Positions 23,233 to 36,140 are shown, counted from the stretch's first letter. The stretch: DNA of 64,000 nt from Sphagnum compactum (GCA_965153455.1 OZ234502.1:8587495-8651494), one strand, 5' to 3'. The notes: generated by a model not told the origin, from the letters alone. Numbers and translations: made by a program.

Positions 23233-23910
23233 ATGGCAGAAGGGTTCTCAGGTTACGTGCGTCATAGTACAGTAGCAATATTTCTAGTGTTGCAATTACT
23301 AGTTCTCTCACCCATGATCGCAATTGCATCGGATGCAGACCCAGAACAAGACTTCTGTGTAGCTGACTTGGCTAGTACCACCGTTGTCAATGGTCTGGTT
23401 TGCAAGAGCCCTGCAGCTGTGACGGCAAATGACTTCGTGTTTCATGGCTTGGCCACTCCCGGAAATATCAAAAACGCAGCCGGAAGTGCCGTCACTCCAG
23501 CATTTGCGGCTCAATTTCCCGGCCTCAACACCCTGGGCATCTCCATGGCACGCCTTGACTTCGCTCACGGAGGCCTCGTCCCACCCCACACGCACCCGCG
23601 GGCCACCGAGATCTTGTACGTGGTGAAGGGCTCTTTGTTGGTGGGATTCGTGAGCACTAACAACCAGCTGTTTGCCGCAACTGTGAATGCGGGTGATGTG
23701 TTTGTGTTCCCCAGAGGTCTTCTGCACTTCGAGCTCAACGTCGGCAAAACCAGAGCAACCGCCATCGCCGCGTTAAACAGCCAGAACCCGGGTGTGCAGG
23801 CACAAGCTGCAGCGCTGTTCGGGTCAGGCATCAGCGACGTCGTGTTGGAGAAAGCGTTCGGATTGAATGAGAAGGAGGTGAAGCACATTAAGAAAAATTT
23901 TGGAGATTGA
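23233..23910 (+). CDS. Germin-like protein (GLP3), cupin superfamily
   Basis: The preferred start at 23233 (MAEGFSGYVR) gives 225 residues without introns. An in-frame ATG at 23188 would add 15 residues but lies in what aligns as 5' UTR. The signal peptide is two residues longer than in the paralogues (cleavage likely after AIA32). Cys42 and Cys57, box 1 ligands His119, His121 and Glu126, and box 2 His165 are intact. Distinctive changes are FAHGG for FAQGG before box 1, YVVKGS for FVVEGS, and a basic tail EKEVKHIKKNF. The 3' flank lacks the AAAAGTTTGATT start seen after GLP1 and GLP4-GLP7. It is predicted to be a secreted Mn-cupin. Confidence 0.96.
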   Translation: MAEGFSGYVRHSTVAIFLVLQLLVLSPMIAIASDADPEQDFCVADLASTTVVNGLVCKSPAAVTANDFVFHGLATPGNIKNAAGSAVTPAFAAQFPGLNTLGISMARLDFAHGGLVPPHTHPRATEILYVVKGSLLVGFVSTNNQLFAATVNAGDVFVFPRGLLHFELNVGKTRATAIAALNSQNPGVQAQAAALFGSGISDVVLEKAFGLNEKEVKHIKKNFGD

Positions 23911-24052
23911 AAACCCTAATTCGAAGATTGCAACCCTAGTAATTTCTTGTGTGCAATATCTCCAGGACCAGATGAAGGAATTTTCTGTAGAGTAATTGTT
24001 TTGCAGGGAGAGTATTTCCTACCTGCTTGTACAAGTAGTGACATGAAAGAAA

Positions 24053-24800
24053 TTGCCTGATTTTGATGCTCTTTTCTCTATAAGACTTCACCATCTGCTA
24101 ACAGATCTTCCAGTCACCTTTAGCCATGAGTGCATGAACACGAATTGTTCTGCGGTGTGTTTGCAAACCATTGGAAACATCAATGTAGAATATCTGAAGA
24201 TCTTTGAAATCAAATATGATACAATTGTCCACATTGAGCGCTTGAGTAGGCATATAAACCATTTCTCTACAATGCATGCCCTTCCATTAGCCTTGGCCAA
24301 AAGTGGTGAGGAACACAGTTAGGAATGAAATTTCAATGTAGTCAATGAGGTGATGCAGCGTGCACCCAAGAGGCCCAGTTTTGAGCTTTTTATGAGCAAG
24401 GGGTGAATGGATCCTTTTCTGGATTTGGTGTTTGGAAATTTGTGTTCTATATAGTTTCATTGTGTTCTGCCAAAGATATTTTTATGTCCCCAATTTGTTC
24501 TCACCAAGTTCCTGCTTGTTTTTTTGATGTTGTTCCCACTTTTTTCCCCAGGTTTTCATGGGTTCCCGAGTTGTTTCCAAAGCATCAAGTAGTATGATCC
24601 AAGTAACTAGTTGTCACTAGGATATGCAACATTCAAGTTTATTTTTGGTGATAGGGTTATTTGATGGACCCATTGCTAAAAATTGTGATCAAACTTTGAT
24701 CCCATCCAAGGTCATAATTAGCAAGACTTTTGAGAAGCTCTGATGAGTGGCTTCTATGAACCCTAGAATCTCCTGATCTCATACAAACAAAAGTGGCGTC
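24053..24800 (+). mobile_element. hAT-like deletion derivative (copy 1)
   Basis: 24053-24600 matches 37930-38330 (CTAACAGATCTTCC, 'cattagccttggcc', a run of GTTCCC/TTGTTC words). 24600-24800 matches 42490-42680 ('gtgatcaaa.tttga', 'aattagcaaga.ttttgag'). In the large spacer element these two parts are about 4.2 kb apart, with a transposase remnant between them. This copy therefore looks like an internally deleted, non-autonomous derivative. Confidence 0.6.
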
Positions 24801-27800
24801 CACCAAAATCTCTACAAATTCGAAGCCTGAAAGTTTAGGGTTTCGGGTTTAGGACTTTTCTTTCAAACCCATCCTCTGCTTGTTAAGTGCCTGGTGTATG
24901 CTGCAATGCAAATATATACCTTGTCTTTGCCCTACAGGTCTAGTTCATATATATTTGAGGTTTCCTCTTTACCCACTTGGGAAAGGTAATTATTTTGAAA
25001 CTGGGTAAAGTGTATGCCCAAACAATATATGGCACAGATACATTTCCATATAGAGATTGTATATTATGTATTATGTACAATTTTTTTTGCAATGCATGTG
25101 ATTATGATGGATTTTTTGAAATTATTTCCGCCCATTCCACAGTTCACTAATTATCTGGAACAAGGTTCTTCATATAGGCTTTGGGAAGGCTTTAGATTTT
25201 ACAAGTCATCATTATAAGATGTTTTGAATTTCATTGTTCATGTTTGCAAATACCACTTGCAAAATTATTGTCTTTCAATTAATGGGTGTGTGAACAATGC
25301 TTAAAATTATATTTTTATATTTTTGAAAAATCATAAGGAAAGCACAATAAATTGAGTTATTATTTTATTTTGGAAATAGGTTACATTACTTATAAAGTTT
25401 CAAAATTAAAATTTGATTATGTTTCAAATGTCTTTTTGCATGTTCAAAATAGTTATGGACCAAAAACAAAAAATCCAAACATTTTTTTTCATTATCAAAT
25501 GTGGACCAAACATTCTCAAAATCTAAAAGGATCTTAATATTGACAATTGAAAAAGAAAAGATGTTAAAATTGATGAAATTCATTCAAAACACATTTGAGC
25601 ACATTTGGTTCAAACTAGCATTATGAACGTTACATCTAGTCAACAAGGTTAAAACTAGGGGTTTTGGTCCAAGTTCTTGTGACCAACATCCAATTTCACA
25701 CTATTTTGTTGGAACAAACACAAAGATTGAACTATGGACTAATCTTTTGCTAGATCTGGAATTGCATGGAAAAACATTCTTAAGAGGGGGATGAAAATTT
25801 TTAGGTAGGAATATTGAATTTTCTTTAAAAGTTGAAAGTAGGCTAAATTTTGTAGCTAAGCATTAATATTAATTAGGTGTTAAACTTTGTACATATAAAA
25901 CATTGTATAAATTTGTTGTGCAACTTTGTACTCATACAATTTTTAGCATTGAGGGAGTGTATTGTATACATCGAATTAAATCCAATTTTCGAACCAAGCC
26001 AAGGTTCTTGAATTTGAAAAATGTGGTACAACTAAAACCAAAGGGTTTAAAATTGGAAAAATCTAGCTCAAACTCAAGCTTAAAGAACTTTCAAATAAAT
26101 TTTATATTGTCAAAATTGGTAGGAAAGATGCTTTTCAAAAGGAAGAGTTGCAAAACACTAGTTCAAAAATGTTTGACCTTTTGGAAATGTGTCTGTAACT
26201 AATTTTGTTATTCATTTTTATGTTGTTCAAAGCATGAGTGCATAATGTAAATGATATAAAACAAAGATTTAATATAAAAAAATTCATATCTTCTACCAAG
26301 TTGTATGTTGGGTATGAAAAATGAAAATTTTAGAAAACTAGACCAACATATGAACCCTATGTGTTATATCTAATCCTTGGAAACAAATTTGACCTTGTGC
26401 CCCTAGCTCCTTTTAGTCTGTCCATAATGTACCACACACATATACATAATATGATTAATTTTTTGTTTACCACCTTATATTCACCACTAGTGTTTTGAAA
26501 AAAAATTGTGATGTAGTTGAGGTGACTATCATCCATAAGCCAATTTAGCCAAATTTGGCTCATAAAAATTATGAAAAAATATTTTTTGAACATCCTTATA
26601 TTTTTCAGCTACCTTCTCAAGGGCAAAGTATAAAAATCTAGCAATTTGTAAAGATTTTTTTGAATTTATTGTTGATTTTTTGCAACAATGCACAATTTCA
26701 TACATATAAAAACATTTGCTCACCACGTGCAATTTCTTACTTAGTTGGACCTAACTTAAGGTAATTATCATGCCATCCTTCCAAGACTATTTTCCTACAT
26801 TTTTGTAACATTTTACCACAAAGTCTCTTGGCTTCCCAAAATACCTTTCAAGAGAACACAACTCCCTATTTTAGAATAATATGGTAGTATATTTCTCTTT
26901 CTATTAATTAGTTCATGGGTGTCACCATAGGTGTCTTTTTCATTAAAAAAATTTACAAGAGTCAAATTGATTGACCCATCATCAATTTTTAAAAACTATT
27001 GGTAGTTGCAAACAGAAACATCACTTTGCCCCCTCACTCTTCAAAAGAAAGACCATTTAACCCCCCCTTTCGGTACGTATATAGATGCAAGTTGAAATGT
27101 GCTCAAACAATAGGGGACAAATAGAGCTGCTTGGAGAAAACAAGGGCTCAAGAAGAAGTAAGAAAACACAAGCTTACATATGATTCAACTACACAATATT
27201 ATAGTAGATAATGGAGAAATATAGAATTTGAAAATTAGAAAGCAAATTCATTTTTTGAAAAAAAGAAATATTAGTTTTGTCAATGTGAAAACTGACCCTA
27301 GGCTAAGGTACCTGGCTTATTATTAGGTCGTATACTTTTGATGGGTGGGGGAAGTGGGTATCCTCCAATTGAGGATCTTGCCCCTCTTGTAGGTTTTCTA
27401 CAAATTGTGACACATTTAGTAAGGGTTATGAATAATCATAGCCAAGAAATCTCTGCTTCAACCTCTTGGCGTTGATTATTTGCTTTTCAGAGTTGAAAAT
27501 GGTTGTGGACAACGTAGGAAGACATCTGCTATGGACTCTCAAACATTCATTACTGGAATGGACATTTACTAATTTTAGAGTTTAAATTCAACTTTATGAA
27601 AAAAAAAATTCATTTAAAAAAATATATAGGGGTGAATGTAGAGGAGGTCAGTTATATGTGGCAAATTTTTCCTTATTATACTGAAAAATGTTTTGGAGAA
27701 AAACTTGGGAAACCCTGTTTTTCTCTCTCTCTCTATATATATAGATATTCTGACAAGCCCTATTTTGTATGTTCGTTATAACAAATTTATTTAATATAAC

Positions 27801-30800
27801 TTGGTATGTATAGTTGAAGCTTATAATCAATGTTTAACAATGAATGTGTTTATGGGAAAAGATTTGAGAATTTTTTCCTTTTTTTATTCCAACAATGCAT
27901 GTTCACCTATTGATAGGGCATATCAAATCTCTAATTAATGTCAAATTGGACTATAGTTAAATGACATCTTGAAGTTGGTAATAAAAATTGTATGGCTTAA
28001 AATGATTTAAAATTTATTGGCCCATGTAGTTTTAAAATCTTCATGCTCATACTAAAAAAATCCATGTGGATACTTTGGTATGGAGGCTAAGTTGGTACAT
28101 GAAGATAAATTAAATTTTATGTACATGTATGAGATTCATATGTACAAATTGGAAAGTCTTAATATATATACCAAATTTATATCCATCCAACATTGGTACA
28201 CATATTAATGTTGGTTTGGTAATACTATAGGCTTATGCTCGATATCAATATCAATAGCAACATTCATATCAAAGACAAGTCCAACATGGTGTTTTGTTTA
28301 TGACTACTCGGCACAATATGATTTCCCAAGGAGGAAATGGGGAGATATTTGATTAATCAAGTATTATGGTTTATATACAAGTTTTCATTTTTGAAACCAA
28401 AAATATCTATATAAACCTAGGATATTTATCCTCCTAACTCCTTTGATATGAACAAGTTATTTGGTATGAATTATGGCATTATTGCTAGTTTTTTTTGTTG
28501 TGCAAAACCTTTCTTAATGAATGCTTCAATATATATATATATTTGAAAATATCATCCATGACAATAAAAAAGGAAACTTCAATGAAAGACCGTTTTGCTA
28601 CTACATCAATATTGATATTCATTAGATATATTAATTAACGTAACACTAAACCATACATATATTGGTACAAGTAATGCATGGAATGCAATTTAAATTGAAA
28701 CAAAATATTATTCATAACAATTTTGTAGTGCCAGTTTCTTTTATATATATATATGTAACATTTTGGACCATTTCAAGCATGGTGCTATTCATTTGTCCCC
28801 AGTTAAGATCTTCCTTTGCCAATCTCAATAAGTCCTTCAATTTAAGAATTGGAAGCTCATCTTCATTTTGAGTCTCTTCTTTCATATGATTTACAAATGC
28901 AAGCTACGGTGGCTCACTTTGAGCAAATACAACATTACATGTTCACACAAAATGGAATGTCGATTGTAAACGTTGTCATCAAAACTTGAAGGGACAATAA
29001 TATTACCTCCTATTTTAATGACTATCTCCTTTCTCATTAACTTTCCTAATAATTATCTCACTCCTTTTCTTTTACCCATCAACATGGATATGAAAAGGTA
29101 GATGAACTTTTGCCTTTTTATGTCCATGATATCCTATAATGATTCAAATTAAATTAAATTTGAAATTGACATAAATAATGATGAACTATGGGAAAACATA
29201 TGGGAACATAAGAAGCAATAAAAAATAGTTAATGGGTCATTGGAAGTGGAAGCAATGCAAAACCCAAGTTTATACTTGATTACTTAATGAAACGATCTCC
29301 ATCCTTAACTCTATGTGCTAAAGGCTAACTATATTGGCTACAAATCCGATAGGCTTTTACAATTTGAATTCATTACACATTGTGCATCACATGAATGATG
29401 AAACCAATGATTGAACCATTATGTCATTATGCCAGATACATAAGACGAACAAGTGAAACATAAGATGGGCAAGGGTAGAGAAAGCAAGAGGCATTACCTT
29501 AGTACCTTAACCGATTCAACAATACTTAAATTACTTTTTATATTGCAAATTTGTTGAGAAATTTAATGCCCAACATGCGAAAATGTTGAAATTTCAAGTT
29601 ACATAACATTGAAAATTTAAAAAACCTAAAGGTTATGAACCTTGGTCATCAACATGTTTTTCATTTTTTTTTCCATCACAATTGTACACATTTTGTTTTG
29701 GCAATAATATAACCTTGAGATTTTATGGAAAATGAGATATTGTAGGAGCAAATATGCAAATGATGGGTATCATTATGCATATGTTAAAATTCGACACATG
29801 ATTTTTGAGTTCATTGAGAATCATTATTTAACATTTTGACCAATCATCAAAAACACAAATCCTTCATGCATCCTAGTACAATTTGTTGCATTTTGAAGTA
29901 TGTACAGATGAATTGAAGCATTGCAAAAGATAATTAAAAAATATAAAGGCAAATAAAAACAAGGATCAAAAAAACTATAACACATCAATGTTATGTATCA
30001 AAATGGATGAAAATGATTAACATCCTCATTCACATGTCGAAATATTAAATATTTCTAAAATGAAAGCGAAAAATCTTCAAAAATATTATACTGCATGCCA
30101 AAATGCATTTTAATAAATAAATAAATAATTTAGCATTAAGGTGTCAATATGGTAAGTTAGTATGGTACTCGCCCATTTTTTGTGCACAAAGTACATCCAT
30201 GATTTCTTTTGGAAACCCATTAAATTAACCATTGTCAAGTTTGAAAAGCCACTTCCTATTTATGTGATTGATTTTAATATAAAGACATAAGTGAATGTAT
30301 TGATACCTAATACATGGTGGAGTTCAGCTGCAAGGCCATTATGCACTAGAATGGGCAATGCCTGGCCCATTCCAGCACGTAATGCAATGTTGATCATAAC
30401 TCTCTTGTCCCCGCCATAATGGGCTCATACCAATACATAATCCAGCTGGTGTGTGTTATTATTCTGGAATGTCCAATCTCAATTCTGACACCTGAGTTTC
30501 CGACTACATGATTTGCCAAATCAGACCATTCTGAACACCGTAATTTGCCAACTCAGACCATTCTGGTTCTTAAACTGCCTAGGGAAGGGGGAAGAATAAT
30601 CCATGGCAGCTGGTTGCCTAATAGACTTTGTACTTCATACCAATGTCTTTATTTTTAATAATTACTTTTTTATTTTGTCAATTTCTTTATTAAAGTAAGA
30701 AAATTTAAGCATCCTTCTATATTTTAGCACCTTACTAGAACTTCATATAGGATCTGGTAACTTTATTTTTAATTTTTATTTAATTTTATTTAAAATTTCA

Positions 30801-31930
30801 AAATTTGGCATTTTTTTTTTTGACATAACATAATTTGGAACAGACTATTTCCTGAGGTTGAGATTTAGTGAAATTTCTCCAGAAGAAAAGAAAAACCACT
30901 GCTTCATCAGCCTTATTTTTGGGTGTTGACTTTCTCATTGTTTCGAAAGGTTGGACAAATTTTTGCCACAAATTCAATGATTTGGAAAATAAAACAAAAA
31001 ATATTGAAATTTAAAATAAAAATTGAAAAAAACAACCACCAGATTTCTAAACATGGTTCAAATAGATAGCCAAAAAGAGATAAGTATATTCACATGTTTT
31101 CTATTCATAGTTTGCTAATAGGAAAATTTGGCTAAACTGACTTATGGATGATCACCACTTTGGCTACATCACAAAATTGAAGGCCGAAGAAAAAAACAAA
31201 CAAAAAAAAAAAAACCCAACTCACTGTGCATCAAACTCATTGAGCATTTTGTGCTATACTTGATGTTTTCCACAGCAAAAAATTATTTGCTCATGTGTGA
31301 AAACATTGATCTGGACTTGTTCTTTGAAGGCCCAAGTCATGTGATGAACATGATTCAGTTGAAAGGCTTGGAGGTTGTAGCTGCAGCCACCCACCCACTT
31401 TTCACCACTTCTTTCAAGATGATTACACAGAGCTTGTCACACAAGTCTCAAGGTATGCTGCAAAGTGACATGGCATTTGCATGGGGTTACTCACCCCCAT
31501 CCAAAGGCAACAAGAGTCACTAGTGTTGAAAGACGAGTCCTAGTTTTGTCAATTTTTTCCAAAACATTATTGAATTTGTGACAACTTTTATAAAAAGTTA
31601 AATAAAATGGCTCGGGTTCATTATTGGCTTTCAGAGTTGAAAATGGTTGTTTGCACTCCCAAAGAATATCCTAATATCCTAACGGGAACATCCTAATTTC
31701 AGAATTTTCCAACTTTCAGACTTTCCGTTTTTCTTAATAATTTGTTTAATTTTTGATACGGAGGTACATGTACATTAAAAGACATGCCACAGAAAGAGGC
31801 CAAGGAAGGACTAAGCGAGCGTTCCATAAGCCGAAAAACTCGCTATTGCCCAGTGTTCCGATTGCAATTCTGTGGAAAAACCACAGTTTTGACAATCCTT
31901 GAGAGAGCATGAAAATTGGAGGAAATGAAG
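24801..31930. other. AT-rich intergenic DNA with decayed repeats, no gene
   Basis: No recognisable coding sequence. A repeat sharing words with 15990-16440 lies at 26810-27520. A motif around AATTTAGCCAAATTTGGCT near 26540 recurs inverted near 31125 and in fragments near 34420, 58600 and 60970. Short (AT)n and (CT)n runs occur at 27720-27745, 28530-28550 and 28740-28755. A TIR element lies at 29502-30168. Confidence 0.5.
29502..30168. mobile_element. Putative TIR element, copy 1
   Basis: It begins GTACCTTAACCGATTCAA and ends with a degenerate complement (AATATGGTAAG...GGTAC). The interior aligns with 33180-33770 (shared 'caaataaaaa', 'tatcaaaatggatgaaaa', 'aataaataaataattt'). The right end of that second copy is the clean complement TGAATCGGTTAAGGTAC. 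It is non-coding, and the superfamily is unknown. Confidence 0.55.
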
Positions 31931-31937
31931 TGGCCAC

Positions 31938-32109
31938 TTGCCATCACAGCCGTCAGCCGGAATTGACGCTTTTCACCTCTCTAGAATCAGTTTAACAGCA
32001 CAGAGAAGAGATTTCCTCCACGGCGTTGACTACTTCTGAATGGAAATACTGCAGTTTCCAACGCCCTCCGCCATGATTCATCCCACTTCATCTCAACACG
32101 GCTATAAAT
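31938..32109 (+). promoter_or_regulatory. GLP4 promoter: box A, W-box, box B and TATA box
   Basis: Box A (TTGCCATCACAGCCGTCAGC) lies at 31938-31957, a TTGACT W-box-like core near 32025, box B (ACGCCCTCCGCCAT) at 32061-32074 and TATAAAT at 32103-32109. The ATG follows about 200 bp later. From the TATA box to the ATG the sequence is clearly closer to GLP1 than to GLP5 (for example AGAGTTCCGTGCAGGACTG just before the start). Confidence 0.62.
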
Positions 32110-32306
32110 CCACCAGCGTACTCTTTCATCACCGCACAATCCACTACTACCTTCTGTTGCTTACACCACTTCTTCCATTGCGAGCTCAACATCAGTGTCC
32201 TTCTTTCGTCATATATTTCTTTCGACCCATATAACACCACTACTGTACTCGACCGAATTCCTACAACTAGTAACAGAGTTCCGTGCAGGACTGTTTTTCC
32301 ACTATA

Positions 32307-32978
32307 ATGGCGAGAAGCTTCTCAGCCTACTTGCATCATGTTACAGTAGCACTTCTCGTGCTGCAATTAGCTCTCTCACCCACGATGGCCATAGCATCAG
32401 ATGCAGACCCAGAACAAGACTTCTGTGTAGCAGACTTGGCCAGCACCACCCTCGTCAACGGTTTGGTTTGTAAGAGCGCGGCAGCTGTGACGGCAAATGA
32501 CTTCGTTTTCCATGGCTTGGCCACCTCCGGAAACACCAATAATGCAGCCGGAAGTGCCGTCACTCCAGCATTTGCGGCTCAGTTTCCCGGCCTCAACACT
32601 CTCGGCATCTCCATGGCACGCCTCGACTTCGCTCAAGGAGGCCTCGTCCCACCCCACACGCACCCCCGGGCTACTGAGATCTTGTTCGTGCTGGAGGGCT
32701 CTTTGTTGGTGGGGTTCGTGAGCACCGACAATAAGCTGTTTGCCGTAACTGTGAACGCGGGTGATGTGTTTGTATTCCCCAGAGGTCTTCTGCACTTCGA
32801 GCTCAACGTGGGCAAAGGCAAAGCCACCGCCATCGCCGCGTTAAACAGCCAGAACCCGGGAGTGCAGGCACAAGCTGCAGCGCTGTTCGGGTCTGGGATC
32901 AGCGACGTTGTGTTGGAGAAAGCGTTCGGATTGAGCGAGAAGGCAGTGGAGCATATCAAGACCAAATTTGCTGCATAA
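32307..32978 (+). CDS. Germin-like protein (GLP4), mosaic paralogue
   Basis: The gene encodes 223 residues without introns; the start at 32307 (MARSFSAYLHH) is chosen by paralogue alignment over an in-frame ATG at 32283. Signal peptide 1-30, Cys40/Cys55, box 1 ligands His117, His119 and Glu124, and box 2 His163 are all intact. Residues 1-72 resemble GLP1 (about 7 differences, against about 12 from GLP5), as does the promoter. Residues 73-223 are identical to GLP7, and the 3' flank to about 33125 also matches GLP5-GLP7. It is therefore best read as a chimera made by gene conversion or unequal crossing-over. The predicted product is a secreted Mn-cupin. Confidence 0.96.
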   Translation: MARSFSAYLHHVTVALLVLQLALSPTMAIASDADPEQDFCVADLASTTLVNGLVCKSAAAVTANDFVFHGLATSGNTNNAAGSAVTPAFAAQFPGLNTLGISMARLDFAQGGLVPPHTHPRATEILFVLEGSLLVGFVSTDNKLFAVTVNAGDVFVFPRGLLHFELNVGKGKATAIAALNSQNPGVQAQAAALFGSGISDVVLEKAFGLSEKAVEHIKTKFAA

Positions 32979-33179
32979 AAAGTTTGATTTAAATGCTCTA
33001 ATTGTAGTTGATCAGGTGTGGATGCTAATTTGAATGCCTATTTAAGTAGATAATGAATTCATCCAGGCCATAACATTATTGACATTTCGCATAGTTCTTT
33101 TGTGGATTTGGAAATTGTATTCGTTGGGGGGAGTTTTTTTTCTCCATGGGCTGTCTTATAAATGAAGATTGTTACCTAA

Positions 33180-33770
33180 AGTTGGGTGGTAATTAAATTA
33201 TTTTTTTAATTGTGAATTATTTGAGAAATATAGTTCCCAAAGTGCTGAAATTTTGAATTTTCAAGTTGCATAATGTGGAAAGTTTTGGAAACCTAAGGGT
33301 TATAAGCCCTCATCATGCATGTTCATCTTTTTTGTTTTGGCTGTAACATAACAAATCATACACTAATACATAGCCTTGAGCTCTGGTGAAAAATTGGGTG
33401 AATATTATTGTGTGAATTATTTTTTGAAAATATATTTCATTGGTTAAACCTTTCACCCATTGTTGACAACACATAGTTTTACACATCCTACTGCAATTCA
33501 TTGCATTTTTAAATCTACAAAAAATGAGTTGAAATGCAAATAAAAATAAAAAGCATAAATATAAGTACAAACAAGAATCAAGAAATGTAACACACGAATG
33601 TTGTCTATCAAAATGGATGAAAAATTATTGACATTCTCATTCATGCCAAATATCTTTAATATACTTCTGAATTCAAGCAAAAATCATGAAAAATATTCTT
33701 CTATCGCCAAAATATATTTCAATCAATAAATAAATAATTTGGCACTAGTGTGCTGAATCGGTTAAGGTAC
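33180..33770. mobile_element. Putative TIR element, copy 2
   Basis: It aligns with 29502-30168 and ends in TGAATCGGTTAAGGTAC, the inverse of the left terminus of copy 1. The left end is degenerate. It starts soon after the point where the GLP4 3' flank stops resembling those of GLP5-GLP7. Confidence 0.5.
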
Positions 33771-34439
33771 TATGAAACTAAGAGGTTGGATTGGAGGTGT
33801 TCTATGGTACCAATAACCTTAAGAAAATTTCTTGCCAGAAAACAAAAAGATTCCTAGGAGAGAAGACATAAAACACCCACATCTCAGCAAGTTTATCCTT
33901 TGGGAGAACACACCCTTCCTGGCCCCTCAAAGTAGGCCAATTGTCTAAGAGACAGCTAGTCAATAAATTGTGGAAATAAGAGTCATGTCAACCAAACACC
34001 CAAGGAAACCATATTTCCCAGACTTTTTCTGACCTTTTATGCAATTTATTTTGCTTCGTTCTTTTTATTTCAAGTTTGCATTTTTTTGGTTTTACGTGAT
34101 GTTGGACTTTGTAGATGCGGTAAGTACTTTGTAAATCTGTTATGGATGTCTCATGTTCGAACATATTTGCTGCTTTCTAAGTGCACTGCCACTGGCTTTT
34201 TGCATCAAGAGCTACAGTGTTCAGCCTTCTCTTTTTGTGCAAAATTTCACAGAGACTTTGTGAACTTTCCAGATTCACTGACTTTTTGAAAATTTTCAAA
34301 TTTCAAAAAAATTAAAAAAAATCTTGAAAGATCACCAGAATTCTACGCTGGGCTCAATTAGGAAGCCAAAAATATAAAGCAATGTTTTATTTTTTTCCTT
34401 TCACATTTTGTTAATAGCCAAAGTTGGCTAAGTTGTCAT
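33771..34439. other. Intergenic, no gene recognised
   Basis: Only short interrupted frames are present. No feature could be assigned. Confidence 0.4.
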
Positions 34440-35165
34440 ATGGATAACAGCCACTCTAAATTCAGAAAACAAGACACTGATTCTGCTAATGCCTTCATGT
34501 CAGGTAAGGCACAAGGACGGTGGCATTCCCAGAATGAGGGGCCTACCCAGCAAGTGTTTCCTACAAGGCTGGTGAAATGAATGAAATTGCTTTATTTTTC
34601 TTCTCTTTTGGTCTCTCAGACTCAAGGGATCTGCCATTCATTAGTTCTGTGGTGTCTTTGCAAACCACAGAAATGAGTACAGCCCAACCGCCCAAATTGA
34701 CCTCCTCTGTACACATAGGGACTTTATCCACACATTTCATGCCTTGACATTAGCCTTGGCCCAAAATGGTGAGGCAGCATGCACTCAAGAGACCCAGTAC
34801 AAGATCATGAAATTCAAGGGCTCAGAAAACCCACTCTGAATTTCAACTACCAAAGCTCAAAAGTCCTGCTGATTTGAACAGGCTATGTGTGCTTTAACTT
34901 TGATCACATTTTTCGGTGATGGGTCAATCAAGTAGGCCTGTCACCTTAAAAGAAAAATTGAACAACTAATTACTTGAATCACACTATGTGATGCTTTTGG
35001 AACAATTTAGGAGCACACAGAACTTGGGGAACAAAGACAGAACATAATACATATCCAAAGGGAACTTGGTGAGAATGCATTGGGAACATATTAAAACAAC
35101 CATTGGGAAAACATGATGAAACCATATGCAACACATTGGGAACACCAAGCACAACAGGGGTACCT
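34440..35165. mobile_element. hAT-like deletion derivative (copy 2) with internal inversion
   Basis: 34440-34810 matches the left part of the spacer element (37720-38110) in direct orientation. 34810-35165 matches, as reverse complement, the segments at 42490-42650 and 38150-38330. The two parts thus face opposite ways compared with copy 1 at 24053-24800. It lacks any transposase sequence. Confidence 0.6.
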
Positions 35166-35172
35166 AGCACAA

Positions 35173-35505
35173 CTAAGGCCCACTTTAAATGCAGTTCCAG
35201 TGCCCAAATTCCTAGGAACCAATTTCGACTCATTTGAACAAAATTGAGTCCTTGAGTTTGGACCCGGCCTTGGACCCTAGCTTGCATCTTGGTTCTTCAA
35301 ATCAGGGGCTCTCCATTTTAGTTGTTTTTTGTGCTTTTGAACCAATTGATTTTCCGCCCAAAATGGGGCCATGTTGGTTGAGCCTCAATTTGCCACTTTT
35401 TGGTCTTGAACACTCATCTAAAGGCCATGAGTCCAATTTATGGCTCTCAGCTAATAGGATTGCTCTATTTCATTGGACCCTGGAACTTGGACCCTTCTCT
35501 AAACC
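35173..35505 (-). mobile_element. MITE-A copy 3, upstream of GLP5
   Basis: It is the reverse complement of 24-357. The left terminus (AAGGCCCACTTTA) is present; the right terminus is replaced by TCTCTAAACCCTAAA. It lies about 280 bp upstream of GLP5 box A and marks the left edge of homology between the GLP5, GLP6 and GLP7 blocks. Confidence 0.65.
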
Positions 35506-35783
35506 CTAAATCCTAAGAGCATCTCCACTAAAATACCACAAACTAAGCGGCAATTGTAACCTAATATGATGTCAAAGATTAGTATGCAGAGGAATGCAAC
35601 ACCACAAGTGGCCCCTCAAAGTATCTAGCACGTCCTAATTTCGGTAGGAAGTTATGTTTCCTCGTCACATTTGAGTACCACCAAGAATTTCTTTCACATT
35701 AGAATATGTCAATTCATGACATCAGAATGACCAAGAGATGACATCACTCCGTGGACCCAGATATGCACACGGAACCAAGTCGC

Positions 35784-35949
35784 TTGCCATCACAGCCGTT
35801 GTCCGGAGTGCACGCCATTGACCATTTGATCAGTTTACAAGCATGTCGTGCGGCGAGTCGACGGTGGCACGGCGTCGACTGGTTAATCTCAATGCTGCAC
35901 TTCCGACACGCTCCGCCATCGCACTTCATCTCTCAATACGGCTATAAAT
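35784..35949 (+). promoter_or_regulatory. GLP5 promoter: box A, box B and TATA box
   Basis: Box A (TTGCCATCACAGCCGTTGTC) is at 35784-35803, a TTGACC W-box-like core near 35818, box B (ACACGCTCCGCCAT) at 35906-35919 and TATAAAT at 35943-35949. All lie inside a 353-codon open frame that runs into the gene, which is why the longer frame is not taken as coding. Confidence 0.62.
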
Positions 35950-36140
35950 CCACCAGCGTTATTCTTTCCTCACTGCATAATCCACCAGAAGCTTCTTTTT
36001 CTGCTTACACCACCACTTCCATTGCGAGCTCAACATCAGGGTCCTTCGACGTCATATACTTCTTTCAACCCATACAATACCTCTCCTCTACTCTAGATTC
36101 CGACAAGCAGCACCACATTGAAGGATTGTTTTCCAACATC

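Noticed and set aside
35751-36140. N-terminal extension of GLP5 by 130 codons
   Set aside because: It spans the TATA box and 5' leader, which align with non-coding sequence in the other GLP genes.
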